16,798 bases of DNA, taken from positions 1 to 16,798 of the forward strand of contig CAJTOV010000083.1 in the NCBI GenBank assembly GCA_910577765.1, written 5' to 3'. The position numbers were made by a program, and so were the translations under genes. The notes under the pieces are model-generated. The model was not told the origin of the DNA. It worked only from the letters and a program-made list of their open reading frames with translations, and ran no database searches. Origin of the DNA: an uncultured Lachnospiraceae bacterium (GTDB lineage Bacteria; Bacillota; Clostridia; Lachnospirales; Lachnospiraceae). This document shows positions 6,819 to 12,827 of the stretch, piece by piece. How positions within the stretch are numbered: the stretch's first letter is position 1; each line of letters opens with the position of its first letter.

Positions 6819-7898
6819 TTATTTCGGGGGCACAAGTGTCTGCTGGCCCCTGACCCGCTCCCTGACCTGTGCCAGGAAATGCTCCGGTCCCAGGACCTTT
6901 ACCATGGGGCCGAAGGACAGCACCTGGATCAGAAGCTCCGTCTCCCAGCGTACATCGTAGTAGATGGAGCAGCGGTAGCGGCGGGAATCCTCCGTGCGCT
7001 CCACGGTCTTCTGGTAGCTGGCAAAGTGGAGCATGGTCCGCTCCAGGGCATTGCGGTCGTCAAGGATCTCCAGGATCAGGGGCTCATGGCTTAAGGAAGC
7101 TTCCAGAAAGGCGTCGATGGCAGGAGGCCGGTCCCGGGTGTCTGTGGAAGCAGGGGAATGGTCTGGCCCTTTTGCCGGATCCGGGGCCGGGACGCCGGGA
7201 GTTGCTGCCGGGGAGTCAGCCGTCCTGCCGCTGTTTTTCTTTTGTGCTGCTTCCACCCGCAGAATCCGCGCCATGTTCAGTACATCCAGCCGCCACCGTC
7301 CGCTGGCCCGGCGGTAGAAGGCGCAGAGCCGGAATTTTCCGTCCTTGGGAGAGTACTCCAGGCGGCTTGGAAACCAGGTATGCTCCATGATCCGGTTCTT
7401 ACCGGAATAGTATACGATCCGCAGTGGTCTGTGGCTGCGGATGGCCTCCAGAATCACGAAAAAATGCTTCCGGTACATGACCGACTGGACCGGATCGCTG
7501 TCCCGGTATCGGTCAAAATACAGAAAGTCCCCGGGATCGAAGAGAGGCTCCACATCCTTCAGGGCATTTTCCAGCTTCTGGAGCTGTCCGTCGGAGAAAA
7601 AAAGGGGAATCCGTTCATCTTTCAACAGGGCCTTTATCCAGGATTTCTGGAGAACCGTGAATGGGGTAAATGGTTCCCTTTTCAGGCAGCTTATGCAGCG
7701 TCCGTCCGCCTGGGGCTCCAGAAGCTTCCAGTCCCCCTCCAGAAGCCTGGGGACGATTTCCAGGGCGCTTTCCTGGTAGCCTTCGCTCTCGGCTATATTG
7801 TGGATCTGCTGCCGGGTCAGGGGAGCTTGAAAAGCCTGGCCAAGGATCCGGGCAGTTACCTGGTAATAGCAGCTATACAGTTCTGAGAATAGATTCAT
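6819..7898 (-). CDS. WYL-domain protein
   Basis: Cytoplasmic protein of 359 aa, probably a transcriptional regulator or ligand sensor. The N-terminal half (FSELYSCYYQVTARIL...PLTRQQIHNIAESEGY) is the arrangement common in Firmicute WYL proteins and lacks a clear canonical helix-turn-helix. The central WYL-type segment reads LRIVYYSGKNRIMEHTWFPSRL, then KFRLCAFYRRASGRWRLDVLNMARI, where FRLCAF stands in place of the usual WYLVAY. A Pro/Ala/Asp-rich insert of about 45 residues separates it from a C-terminal WCX-like region. The start at 7898 is chosen because GGAGGTG lies 8 nt upstream on the minus strand; an in-frame extension to 8018 would overlap the regulator gene and has no such site. It follows the RpiR gene after 88 bp on the same strand, so the two may be co-transcribed. 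Confidence 0.75.
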   Translation of the reverse strand: MNLFSELYSCYYQVTARILGQAFQAPLTRQQIHNIAESEGYQESALEIVPRLLEGDWKLLEPQADGRCISCLKREPFTPFTVLQKSWIKALLKDERIPLFFSDGQLQKLENALKDVEPLFDPGDFLYFDRYRDSDPVQSVMYRKHFFVILEAIRSHRPLRIVYYSGKNRIMEHTWFPSRLEYSPKDGKFRLCAFYRRASGRWRLDVLNMARILRVEAAQKKNSGRTADSPAATPGVPAPDPAKGPDHSPASTDTRDRPPAIDAFLEASLSHEPLILEILDDRNALERTMLHFASYQKTVERTEDSRRYRCSIYYDVRWETELLIQVLSFGPMVKVLGPEHFLAQVRERVRGQQTLVPPK

Positions 7899-7986
7899 GG
7901 CAGGCACCTCCGGTTCAAAGGAACATGATTTGCATGGGGGGATGGGTATTTTCTGTTCCTGCTGTGCCGTGGATACAAAAGGTCTT

Positions 7987-8736
7987 TTATGGTTCTTTCC
8001 CAACCGGCGTACCAGCACTGTTTATACTGATATCCAGCAGATATTCAAACAGGATCAGTACCCGGGCATAGAAATAGTTTGCTGTCAGGTTCCGGTCATC
8101 CAGCATTTTGTCGTCCAGCAGAAGGAAAGCCGGACGGGCTTTCTGGGCAATGGGAGAGGCGGCATTTCCCGTAAATGCCACAAGATCCACACAGTGCTCC
8201 TGGACATCCTGGACCGGCTTGACGATGGTGTCGGTGGTACCGCTTTTGCTGATGGCAATGACCAGACCGGCTCCTAAGGGATTGTGCTCATAGACCTCAT
8301 AGCTGTTGGTGGCGATGGCAGTAAAGCCCAGAACCAGCAGCTTGCGGACAAAGAAGTCCCGCAGGGGAGAGCAGAAACCGGTGCCGCAGACCAGAATGGT
8401 ATCCTGACGGTGGACCGTTAAAAGCCTGGCGAACCGGGCAATGTGCTCCGGGGGAATCTCGCCGATGAAGGCGGTGATCCCGGAAGACAGATTCTTGTTG
8501 TTAATCTCGTTCTGAATCAGAAATTCCAGCCGGTATATCATATCTGTATAGCCGGTGTATCCCATCTTTTTGCTTAACCGCACCACAGCGGCTGGTGACA
8601 CATAGTTTTGGGCTGCAAATTCCCGGACGCTGTAATGGATGCCCTGGTCTGTGGCCTCCAGAATGCGCAGCAGAAGCTGCTGTTCTCCCTCATTGAGAGC
8701 ATACTGGTCTGCCAGCTTATAGATATCGTATTTCAC
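7987..8736 (-). CDS. RpiR/MurR-family regulator of the alpha-glucoside genes (GlvR-like)
   Basis: Sugar-phosphate-responsive transcription regulator of 249 aa. Residues 1-77 form the HTH_6 domain (VREFAAQNYVSPAAVVRLSKKMGYTGYTDM), and about 105-235 a SIS domain (ILVCGTGFCSPLRDF, AISKSGTTDTIVKPV) that would bind a phosphosugar. The start is GTG 8736: the ATG overlapping it runs straight into a stop, and AAAGGA lies about 10 nt upstream. It is divergent from the EIICB gene, with a perfect palindrome between them. In Bacillus subtilis the RpiR-type GlvR activates the glv genes, so control of the neighbouring glvC-glvA genes, plus autoregulation, is the best guess. Whether it activates or represses here is not shown. 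Confidence 0.85.
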   Translation of the reverse strand: MKYDIYKLADQYALNEGEQQLLLRILEATDQGIHYSVREFAAQNYVSPAAVVRLSKKMGYTGYTDMIYRLEFLIQNEINNKNLSSGITAFIGEIPPEHIARFARLLTVHRQDTILVCGTGFCSPLRDFFVRKLLVLGFTAIATNSYEVYEHNPLGAGLVIAISKSGTTDTIVKPVQDVQEHCVDLVAFTGNAASPIAQKARPAFLLLDDKMLDDRNLTANYFYARVLILFEYLLDISINSAGTPVGKEP

Positions 8737-8817
8737 ATGGATCCGTCCTTTTTGGTGATTATGGGGTAACGTTTTTGTTGAAAGTCTGCTGATCCGGGAT
8801 TTCTCCCTTCCATGTTC

Positions 8818-8846
8818 ATTTTACGGTATTTCGGGAGGTTTTGCAA
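8818..8846 (-). promoter_or_regulatory. Promoter of the RpiR regulator gene
   Basis: Read on the minus strand: TTGCAA (8841-8846), 17-bp spacer, TAAAAT (8818-8823). It lies about 80 bp before the GTG start. The palindromic operator begins 9 bp upstream of this -35 box. Confidence 0.6.
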
Positions 8847-8854
8847 GATTCCTA

Positions 8855-8892
8855 TTTGAAACATGTTTCAAAGGCTGTAAACATGTTCAGAA
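8855..8892. promoter_or_regulatory. Palindromic operator pair between the divergent alpha-glucoside promoters
   Basis: TTTGAAACATGTTTCAAA (8855-8872) is a perfect 18-bp palindrome. A second, imperfect copy around AACATGTT (8880-8887, spanning 8875-8892 as CTGTAAACATGTTCAGAA) is centred exactly 20 bp away, about two helical turns, so a protein could bind both on one face. The pair lies upstream of the -35 boxes of both promoters, a position that favours activation. The RpiR-family neighbour is the natural binder; this is inferred. Confidence 0.65.
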
Positions 8893-8906
8893 ACACTTGC
8901 AATCTA

Positions 8907-8934
8907 TTGAAATTTTTGTGCAAAATGATATACT
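8907..8934 (+). promoter_or_regulatory. Promoter of the alpha-glucoside PTS genes
   Basis: TTGAAA (8907-8912), 16-bp spacer, TATACT (8929-8934). The predicted leader is about 100 nt. It contains a stem CCGCAA/TTGCGG (8979-8984/9006-9011) continued by CTGT/ACAG with one bulged C. No terminator is attached to it, so it is not an obvious antitermination leader. Confidence 0.7.
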
Positions 8935-9040
8935 CGCCTTGTCAAAAACGAGAGGCGCCAACTCGCGGAGAGAATCAGCCGCAACCTGTTTCCATTGGCA
9001 GACAGTTGCGGAAAGTCAAAAAAGAACGGAGAAAAAGAGA

Positions 9041-10645
9041 ATGAAACAAAAAATGATGGATGCTATGCAGAGCTTCTCAAAGGCCCTGATGGGGCCGGTC
9101 CTGTTCCTGCCCATAGCCGGTATGATCCAGGCTCTCTCTTCGGTCATGAGCAACACAGCACTGGTAGCAGAAGGCGGGATTGTATACATAATCGGACGTT
9201 TTATCAACGGAGGGATCGGTGCGATCCTGTCCAATCTGGGAATTCTGTTCTGTGTGGGGGTTTCCATGAGCCTTGCCAAAAAGCGCAAGGCGGATGCAGC
9301 TTTTGTATCCCTGGTGTCTTACCTGATCTGGCTGTCAGCCAATGCCCGGTGGCTCAGTGTGGCGGGGCTGATGATTGCCGGTGACACGGCCGGGGATCTC
9401 TACGGCACCGGCCAGACCATCTGCCTGGGATACCATGTAACAGACATGGGCGTATTTCTGGGAATGATTCTGGGCGTGATAGTAGCCATGGTTCATAACC
9501 GGTTTATTGACACCGAGTTTGACGGGGCCTTTGCCCTCTATGGCAACAGCAAGTTTGTATTTATCGTACTGCTTCCGGTGGTACTGGTGATGGCGGTTGT
9601 GGCCGCCTATGTGTGGCCGGTGGCCGCGGCAGGAATCAACGCGCTGACCGGAGTTATGGCAAGTGCCGGTGCATTTGGCGTATTCCTGTATGGCTTCCTG
9701 AACCGGATCCTGATCCCTACGGGACTGCACCATCTGGTCTGGTCACCGTTCCTTTATTCGGCCCTGGGAGACAGCATGATGGTGGGGGCAGAGCAGATTG
9801 TGGGAGCCAAGCCGGTATTTCTGGCCCTTCTGTCTGACAGTACGGTCACCTATATGCCGGAATCGGCCCGTTTCCTTACCTATGGCCTGATGAAAACCTT
9901 TGGTGTCATCGGCGTGGCCCTGGCATTTATTGTCACAGCCAAAAAGGAGAAAAAGGCAGCCACCCGTGCCCAGGTGGTTCCTTCCACCCTGACGGCGGTT
10001 CTGGTAGGTGTCACGGAACCTCTGGAGTTTTCCTTCCTGTTTGCGGCCCCGGTTCTCTGGGTGGTGTACTCGGTGCTGGACGGTCTGTTCCAGATGGTGG
10101 TTTATCTGCTGCATGTACGTGTCTGCGCCACCAATGGTATCATTGATTTCCTGGTGCTGAATCTGCCGGCAGGTGTGGCACGTACCGGATGGCCTGTGTA
10201 TGTGGCAGTGGGCCTGGTAGAGATTGTGGTGGTATTCTTTGTCTTTAAGGTCCTTATAGAGAAGCTTAAGCTGAAGACGCCCGGACGGGAGGACGGAGAG
10301 GACGTGACCGACCTTTCTGCCAATGCGGCGGCTGTCAAGGAGCAGATCCGGGGCGGCGGGAAGACCCAGGCAGGTGCAGGGGCTGACGGCGGAAAGCTGG
10401 CCCAGGATGCCCTTCATGTGATTGAAGGACTGGGAGGCGCCGGCAATATTGAAAATGTGGACAACTGTATGACCCGTCTGCGGGTCCAGGTAAAGGATGC
10501 CGCGGTGGTAAAGGATAAAGACTGGTTTAAGCCCACCGGCTCCGCAGGACTGGTGGTAAAGGGAAACAATATCCAGGTGATCTACGGTCCAAAGGTGATG
10601 AAAATGCGTTCGGCCGTGGAGCAGGCCCTGGGGCGCGAGGAATAA
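9041..10645 (+). CDS. glvC: PTS alpha-glucoside-specific EIICB transporter
   Basis: Membrane permease that imports and phosphorylates an alpha-glucoside such as maltose or its isomers, using phosphate passed from HPr and an EIIA. The protein is 534 aa, the usual size. The EIIC domain (about 1-420) starts MQSFSKALMGPVLFLPIAGM and includes GLHHLVWSPFLYSALGD and GAEQIVGAKPVFLALLSDS, followed by GVTEPLEFSFLFAAPVLW. After a glycine-rich linker, the EIIB domain (about 455-534) carries the phosphorylated cysteine C476 in VDNCMTRLRV. ATG 9041 is chosen because GGAG lies 9 nt upstream; the longer open frame back to 8897 would overlap the promoter. No EIIA domain or gene is present nearby, so a glucose-type EIIA from elsewhere must serve, as with GlvC and MalX. 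The GH4 hydrolase gene follows. Confidence 0.9.
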   Translation: MKQKMMDAMQSFSKALMGPVLFLPIAGMIQALSSVMSNTALVAEGGIVYIIGRFINGGIGAILSNLGILFCVGVSMSLAKKRKADAAFVSLVSYLIWLSANARWLSVAGLMIAGDTAGDLYGTGQTICLGYHVTDMGVFLGMILGVIVAMVHNRFIDTEFDGAFALYGNSKFVFIVLLPVVLVMAVVAAYVWPVAAAGINALTGVMASAGAFGVFLYGFLNRILIPTGLHHLVWSPFLYSALGDSMMVGAEQIVGAKPVFLALLSDSTVTYMPESARFLTYGLMKTFGVIGVALAFIVTAKKEKKAATRAQVVPSTLTAVLVGVTEPLEFSFLFAAPVLWVVYSVLDGLFQMVVYLLHVRVCATNGIIDFLVLNLPAGVARTGWPVYVAVGLVEIVVVFFVFKVLIEKLKLKTPGREDGEDVTDLSANAAAVKEQIRGGGKTQAGAGADGGKLAQDALHVIEGLGGAGNIENVDNCMTRLRVQVKDAAVVKDKDWFKPTGSAGLVVKGNNIQVIYGPKVMKMRSAVEQALGREE

Positions 10646-10757
10646 GCGGCTTTCAGGCAGGAGGCCGGGATAGCGGTCCAGGGGGATCTGAGCTGTTACA
10701 TACCGGGAGAATCCAGGCAGCTATAACAAAGAAACATGAACTTAGAAAATCGAAAAA

Positions 10758-10804
10758 ACGGAAGCCGGTCCAGGACGGGTTTCATAACCCCCACCGGTTT
10801 CTGT
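10758..10804. other. Intercistronic hairpin before the GH4 gene
   Basis: ACGGAAGCCGGT (10758-10769) pairs with ACCGGTTTCTGT (10793-10804) over 12 bp with two G-T pairs, and GGGTT/AACCC forms an inner stem. On the plus strand no T-run follows. On the minus strand the stem is followed by TTTTTT (10753-10758 read in reverse), the shape of an intrinsic terminator. It may block antisense transcription or stabilise or separate the two messages. The rest of the 181-bp gap shows nothing else I can name. Confidence 0.45.
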
Positions 10805-10826
10805 CTCAGAAAGGCGGATTGTAAAT

Positions 10827-12155
10827 ATGAAAACATTTAAACTGGTAATTGCAGGCGGCGGAAGTACCTATACACCGGGAATTGTCAAGAGTCTTCTGGC
10901 ACAGAAGGAGCGTTTTAAGCTTAGGGAGCTGGTGATGTACGATAACAATGCCCAGCGTCAGGATTCGGTAGGGGTGATTGTCCGGCATGTGGTGGAGCTG
11001 TTTGACCCAGGACTTAAGCTGACTTTGACCACAGACCCTGAGACGGCCATGACCGGTGCTGATTTTATCTTTGCCCAGATGCGGGTGGGGCTTTACGCCA
11101 TGCGGGAGAAGGATGAGAAGATTCCGTTAAAATACGGGGTGGTAGGCCAGGAGACCTGCGGACCAGGCGGTCTGGCCTATGGCCTCCGGACCATCTATCC
11201 CATGGTGGAGCTGATCGACTACTGCGAGAAGTATGCAAGCCCCCAGTACTGGATCGTCAACTATTCCAACCCGGCGGCCATTGTGGCCAAGGCGACCTTC
11301 CGGCTGCGCCCCCATGCCCGGATTCTCAATATCTGCGACATGCCTGTGGCTATTGAGCGGAATATGGCCGAGATTCTGGAATGCGACCGCCATGAGCTGG
11401 AGGTGGATTATTTCGGGCTTAATCATTTCGGATGGTTTACCAAAGTCCGCCACAATGGGGTGGATGTGACGGAGAAGCTGAAAAACTATGTGGCAGAGCA
11501 TGGCTACATGCCAAGGAACGAGAAAAGCGATGTGATGCACAGTGACCCTTCCTGGCTCCATACCTACGGCAATGCCCGCCATATCTGCTCCGCCTTCCAT
11601 GATTATCTGCCCAATACCTATATGCAGTATTATCTGCTGGGGGATGAAGTGGTGGAAAGCAGCAATCCGGACCATACCCGTGCCAATGAGGTCATGGAGG
11701 GCCGGGAAAAACGGATCTTCGATGCAGTGGCAGACTACCAGGCAGGTAAGGAGGTGGACCTGACAAAATTCTTCGGCGGAGTCCACGGGGAATTCATTGT
11801 GGATGTGGCCATGAGCCTGGCCTTTGATCTGCGCAAACGCTATCTGGTGATGGTGGAGAACCACGGCGCCGTGGCCAATCTGCCGGAGGACGCCATGGTG
11901 GAGGTGCCTGCCTATATCACGGACCGGGGGCCGGAGCCGGTGCGCATGGGAGAGATTCCCACCTTCTATAAAGGACTGATTGAGCAGCAGGAGGCAGTGG
12001 AGAAGCTGGTGGTGGAAGCCGCCATTGAGCACTCCTATGAGAAGGCCCTGATGGCCTTCACCCTCTCAAAGACCGTGCCCAGCCTGTTTGTGGCAAAACA
12101 GATCCTGGATGAAATGATGGAGGCCAATAAGGAATACTGGCCCCAGCTGCGGTAG
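10827..12155 (+). CDS. glvA: 6-phospho-alpha-glucosidase, glycoside hydrolase family 4
   Basis: Cytoplasmic enzyme that splits the 6-phospho-alpha-glucosides delivered by the upstream EIICB into glucose 6-phosphate and a sugar, through the NAD+- and Mn2+-dependent redox-elimination mechanism of GH4. The length of 442 aa matches GlvA and MalH. Visible features are the nucleotide-binding GGGSTYTPG (about 10-18), NNAQRQ after the second strand, VGQETCGPGG, metal ligands C170 (in CDMP) and H200 (in GLNHFGW), and FGGVHGEF. The CDMP tetrad is typical of alpha-specific members, whereas beta-specific ones have CN(V/I)P. The ribosome site (AAAGGCGG) is weak and spaced about 10 nt from ATG 10827, and a hairpin precedes it, so expression may be tuned against the transporter. 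Confidence 0.93.
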   Translation: MKTFKLVIAGGGSTYTPGIVKSLLAQKERFKLRELVMYDNNAQRQDSVGVIVRHVVELFDPGLKLTLTTDPETAMTGADFIFAQMRVGLYAMREKDEKIPLKYGVVGQETCGPGGLAYGLRTIYPMVELIDYCEKYASPQYWIVNYSNPAAIVAKATFRLRPHARILNICDMPVAIERNMAEILECDRHELEVDYFGLNHFGWFTKVRHNGVDVTEKLKNYVAEHGYMPRNEKSDVMHSDPSWLHTYGNARHICSAFHDYLPNTYMQYYLLGDEVVESSNPDHTRANEVMEGREKRIFDAVADYQAGKEVDLTKFFGGVHGEFIVDVAMSLAFDLRKRYLVMVENHGAVANLPEDAMVEVPAYITDRGPEPVRMGEIPTFYKGLIEQQEAVEKLVVEAAIEHSYEKALMAFTLSKTVPSLFVAKQILDEMMEANKEYWPQLR

Positions 12156-12179
12156 GTCATATCCGGTATTTAAAAAAAG

Positions 12180-12208
12180 TTGTTTCTATCCCGCTGAAAA
12201 TCTATTAT
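12180..12208 (+). promoter_or_regulatory. Orphan sigma-A-like promoter after the GH4 gene
   Basis: TTGTTT (12180-12185), 17-bp spacer, TATTAT (12203-12208). A transcript would start near 12215, immediately enter the perfect hairpin at 12217-12248, then run antisense to the gene remnant. No open frame with a ribosome site follows closely. Confidence 0.45.
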
Positions 12209-12216
12209 AGTAGCGC

Positions 12217-12248
12217 TTTACCGGAAGCACACGTATGCTTCCGGTAAA
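12217..12248. other. Perfect 13-bp hairpin, possible terminator or small-RNA stem
   Basis: TTTACCGGAAGCA (12217-12229) pairs perfectly with TGCTTCCGGTAAA (12236-12248) around a 6-nt loop. It lies 61 bp after the GH4 stop codon and could end that message, but the first T-run (TTTTT, 12264-12268) comes 15 nt later. It also sits at the predicted 5' end of a transcript from the promoter at 12180-12208. Confidence 0.5.
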
Positions 12249-12283
12249 AGGCGTTGTTAGGCGTTTTTGTCATTACGGGATTT

Positions 12284-12490
12284 TCATATGGCCGGTTTGG
12301 TGCCGTCACTGGATCCGTACCATTCCTGGGCGGTCTGGACCGCATGCTGCGTATCCGCCAGAGCGCTGACCATGGTTGCTGCCCCGATCTTTGTCCCAGG
12401 CATTTGTTCTAAGAAATCCGCGGGAGAAAAGGAGTCTTGAAATTCTTCCTTACTTTTTATTATTTCATAAGGTTCATATTCTGTAACAGT
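12284..12490 (-). pseudogene. 3' remnant of an unidentified gene, cut off at a palindromic repeat
   Basis: The minus strand has 68 open codons with protein-like composition: EYEPYEIIKSKEEFQDSF, then SPADFLEQMPGTKIGAATM, then VSALADTQHAVQTAQEWYG, ending SSDGTKPAI and a TGA stop (12284-12286). It has no plausible start codon or ribosome site, and the frame closes at a stop lying inside the repeat arm (12491-12493). The repeat begins at 12483, so the gene seems to have lost its 5' part where the repeat now sits. The open frame does not resume recognisably beyond the repeat. I do not recognise the family. Confidence 0.5.
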
Positions 12491-12619
12491 TCAGATACCC
12501 CTTGAACTGTTACCGCATACGGCCATTTAGAATCGCTGACGCGATGGGCCGTATGCCCGCGACCGCTGCGTTTTCTTACGGTCAGCGCGGTGAACGCGCA
12601 GACCTATCTGAACTGTTAC
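12483..12619. repeat. 137-bp palindromic (MITE-like) repeat with 15-bp terminal inverted repeats
   Basis: GTAACAGTTCAGATA (12483-12497) is perfectly complementary to TATCTGAACTGTTAC (12605-12619). A further copy of the end, TGAACTGTTAC, lies inside at 12503-12513 and can pair with the left arm. The interior holds two more structures. The first is GCATACGGCC (12515-12524) / GGCCGTATGC (12547-12556), capped by ATCGC-TGAC-GCGAT (12532-12545). The second is CCGCG-ACCG pairing with CGGT-CAG-CGCGG (to 12590). No coding capacity or flanking target duplication is evident. The right end matches 96-108 of this window, so it appears to belong to a dispersed family. Confidence 0.65.
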
Positions 12620-12664
12620 CACTATTTACTTCGGGATTCATGCAACGATGTTCTGGCAGGGCGT

Positions 12665-12701
12665 AACGGTCCGGGAGTTTTCCGGACCGTTGCGTCCTTT
12701 T
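12665..12701 (+). terminator. Possible terminator upstream of the zinc-ribbon gene
   Basis: AACGGTCCGG (12665-12674) pairs perfectly with CCGGACCGTT (12682-12691) around a 7-nt loop. It is followed by GCGTCC and then TTTT (12698-12701), a weak T-run set back by 6 nt. It would insulate the next promoter from transcription entering from the left. Confidence 0.5.
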
Positions 12702-12704
12702 GGG

Positions 12705-12733
12705 TTGAGGGGACGTCCTTTTTCTGGTATACT
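12705..12733 (+). promoter_or_regulatory. Promoter of the zinc-ribbon/TPM/RpiR operon
   Basis: TTGAGG (12705-12710), 17-bp spacer, TATACT (12728-12733), giving a leader of about 90 nt before ATG 12828. No operator-like dyad is evident around it. Confidence 0.7.
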
Positions 12734-12827
12734 TTGGGTCAGGGGAAGTTTGTGTTTTTCAGAAGATTTCCATATATCACAGATTCCCGCTTTTTGAACC
12801 AGCAGATACCGTTATAAGGAGGAAGCC

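Noticed and set aside
6793..6831. GCCCCCG/CGGGGGC stem between the converging deacetylase and WYL genes as a bidirectional terminator
   Set aside because: No T-run on either strand, a loop of about 25 nt, and one arm lies inside the WYL coding region.
8766..8780. Possible catabolite-repression (cre) site at GTAACGTTTTTG
   Set aside because: The spacing between AA and CG does not fit the cre consensus, and the right half is missing.
12434..12505. A short plus-strand frame starting TTG after AAAAGGAG
   Set aside because: The site is only about 2-3 nt from the TTG, the product is short and Phe-rich and runs into the repeat, and the opposite strand is clearly more protein-like.
12590..12817. 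A 75-codon plus-strand frame before the zinc-ribbon gene
   Set aside because: It starts inside the repeat and crosses a hairpin and the operon promoter; it has no ribosome site or protein-like pattern.
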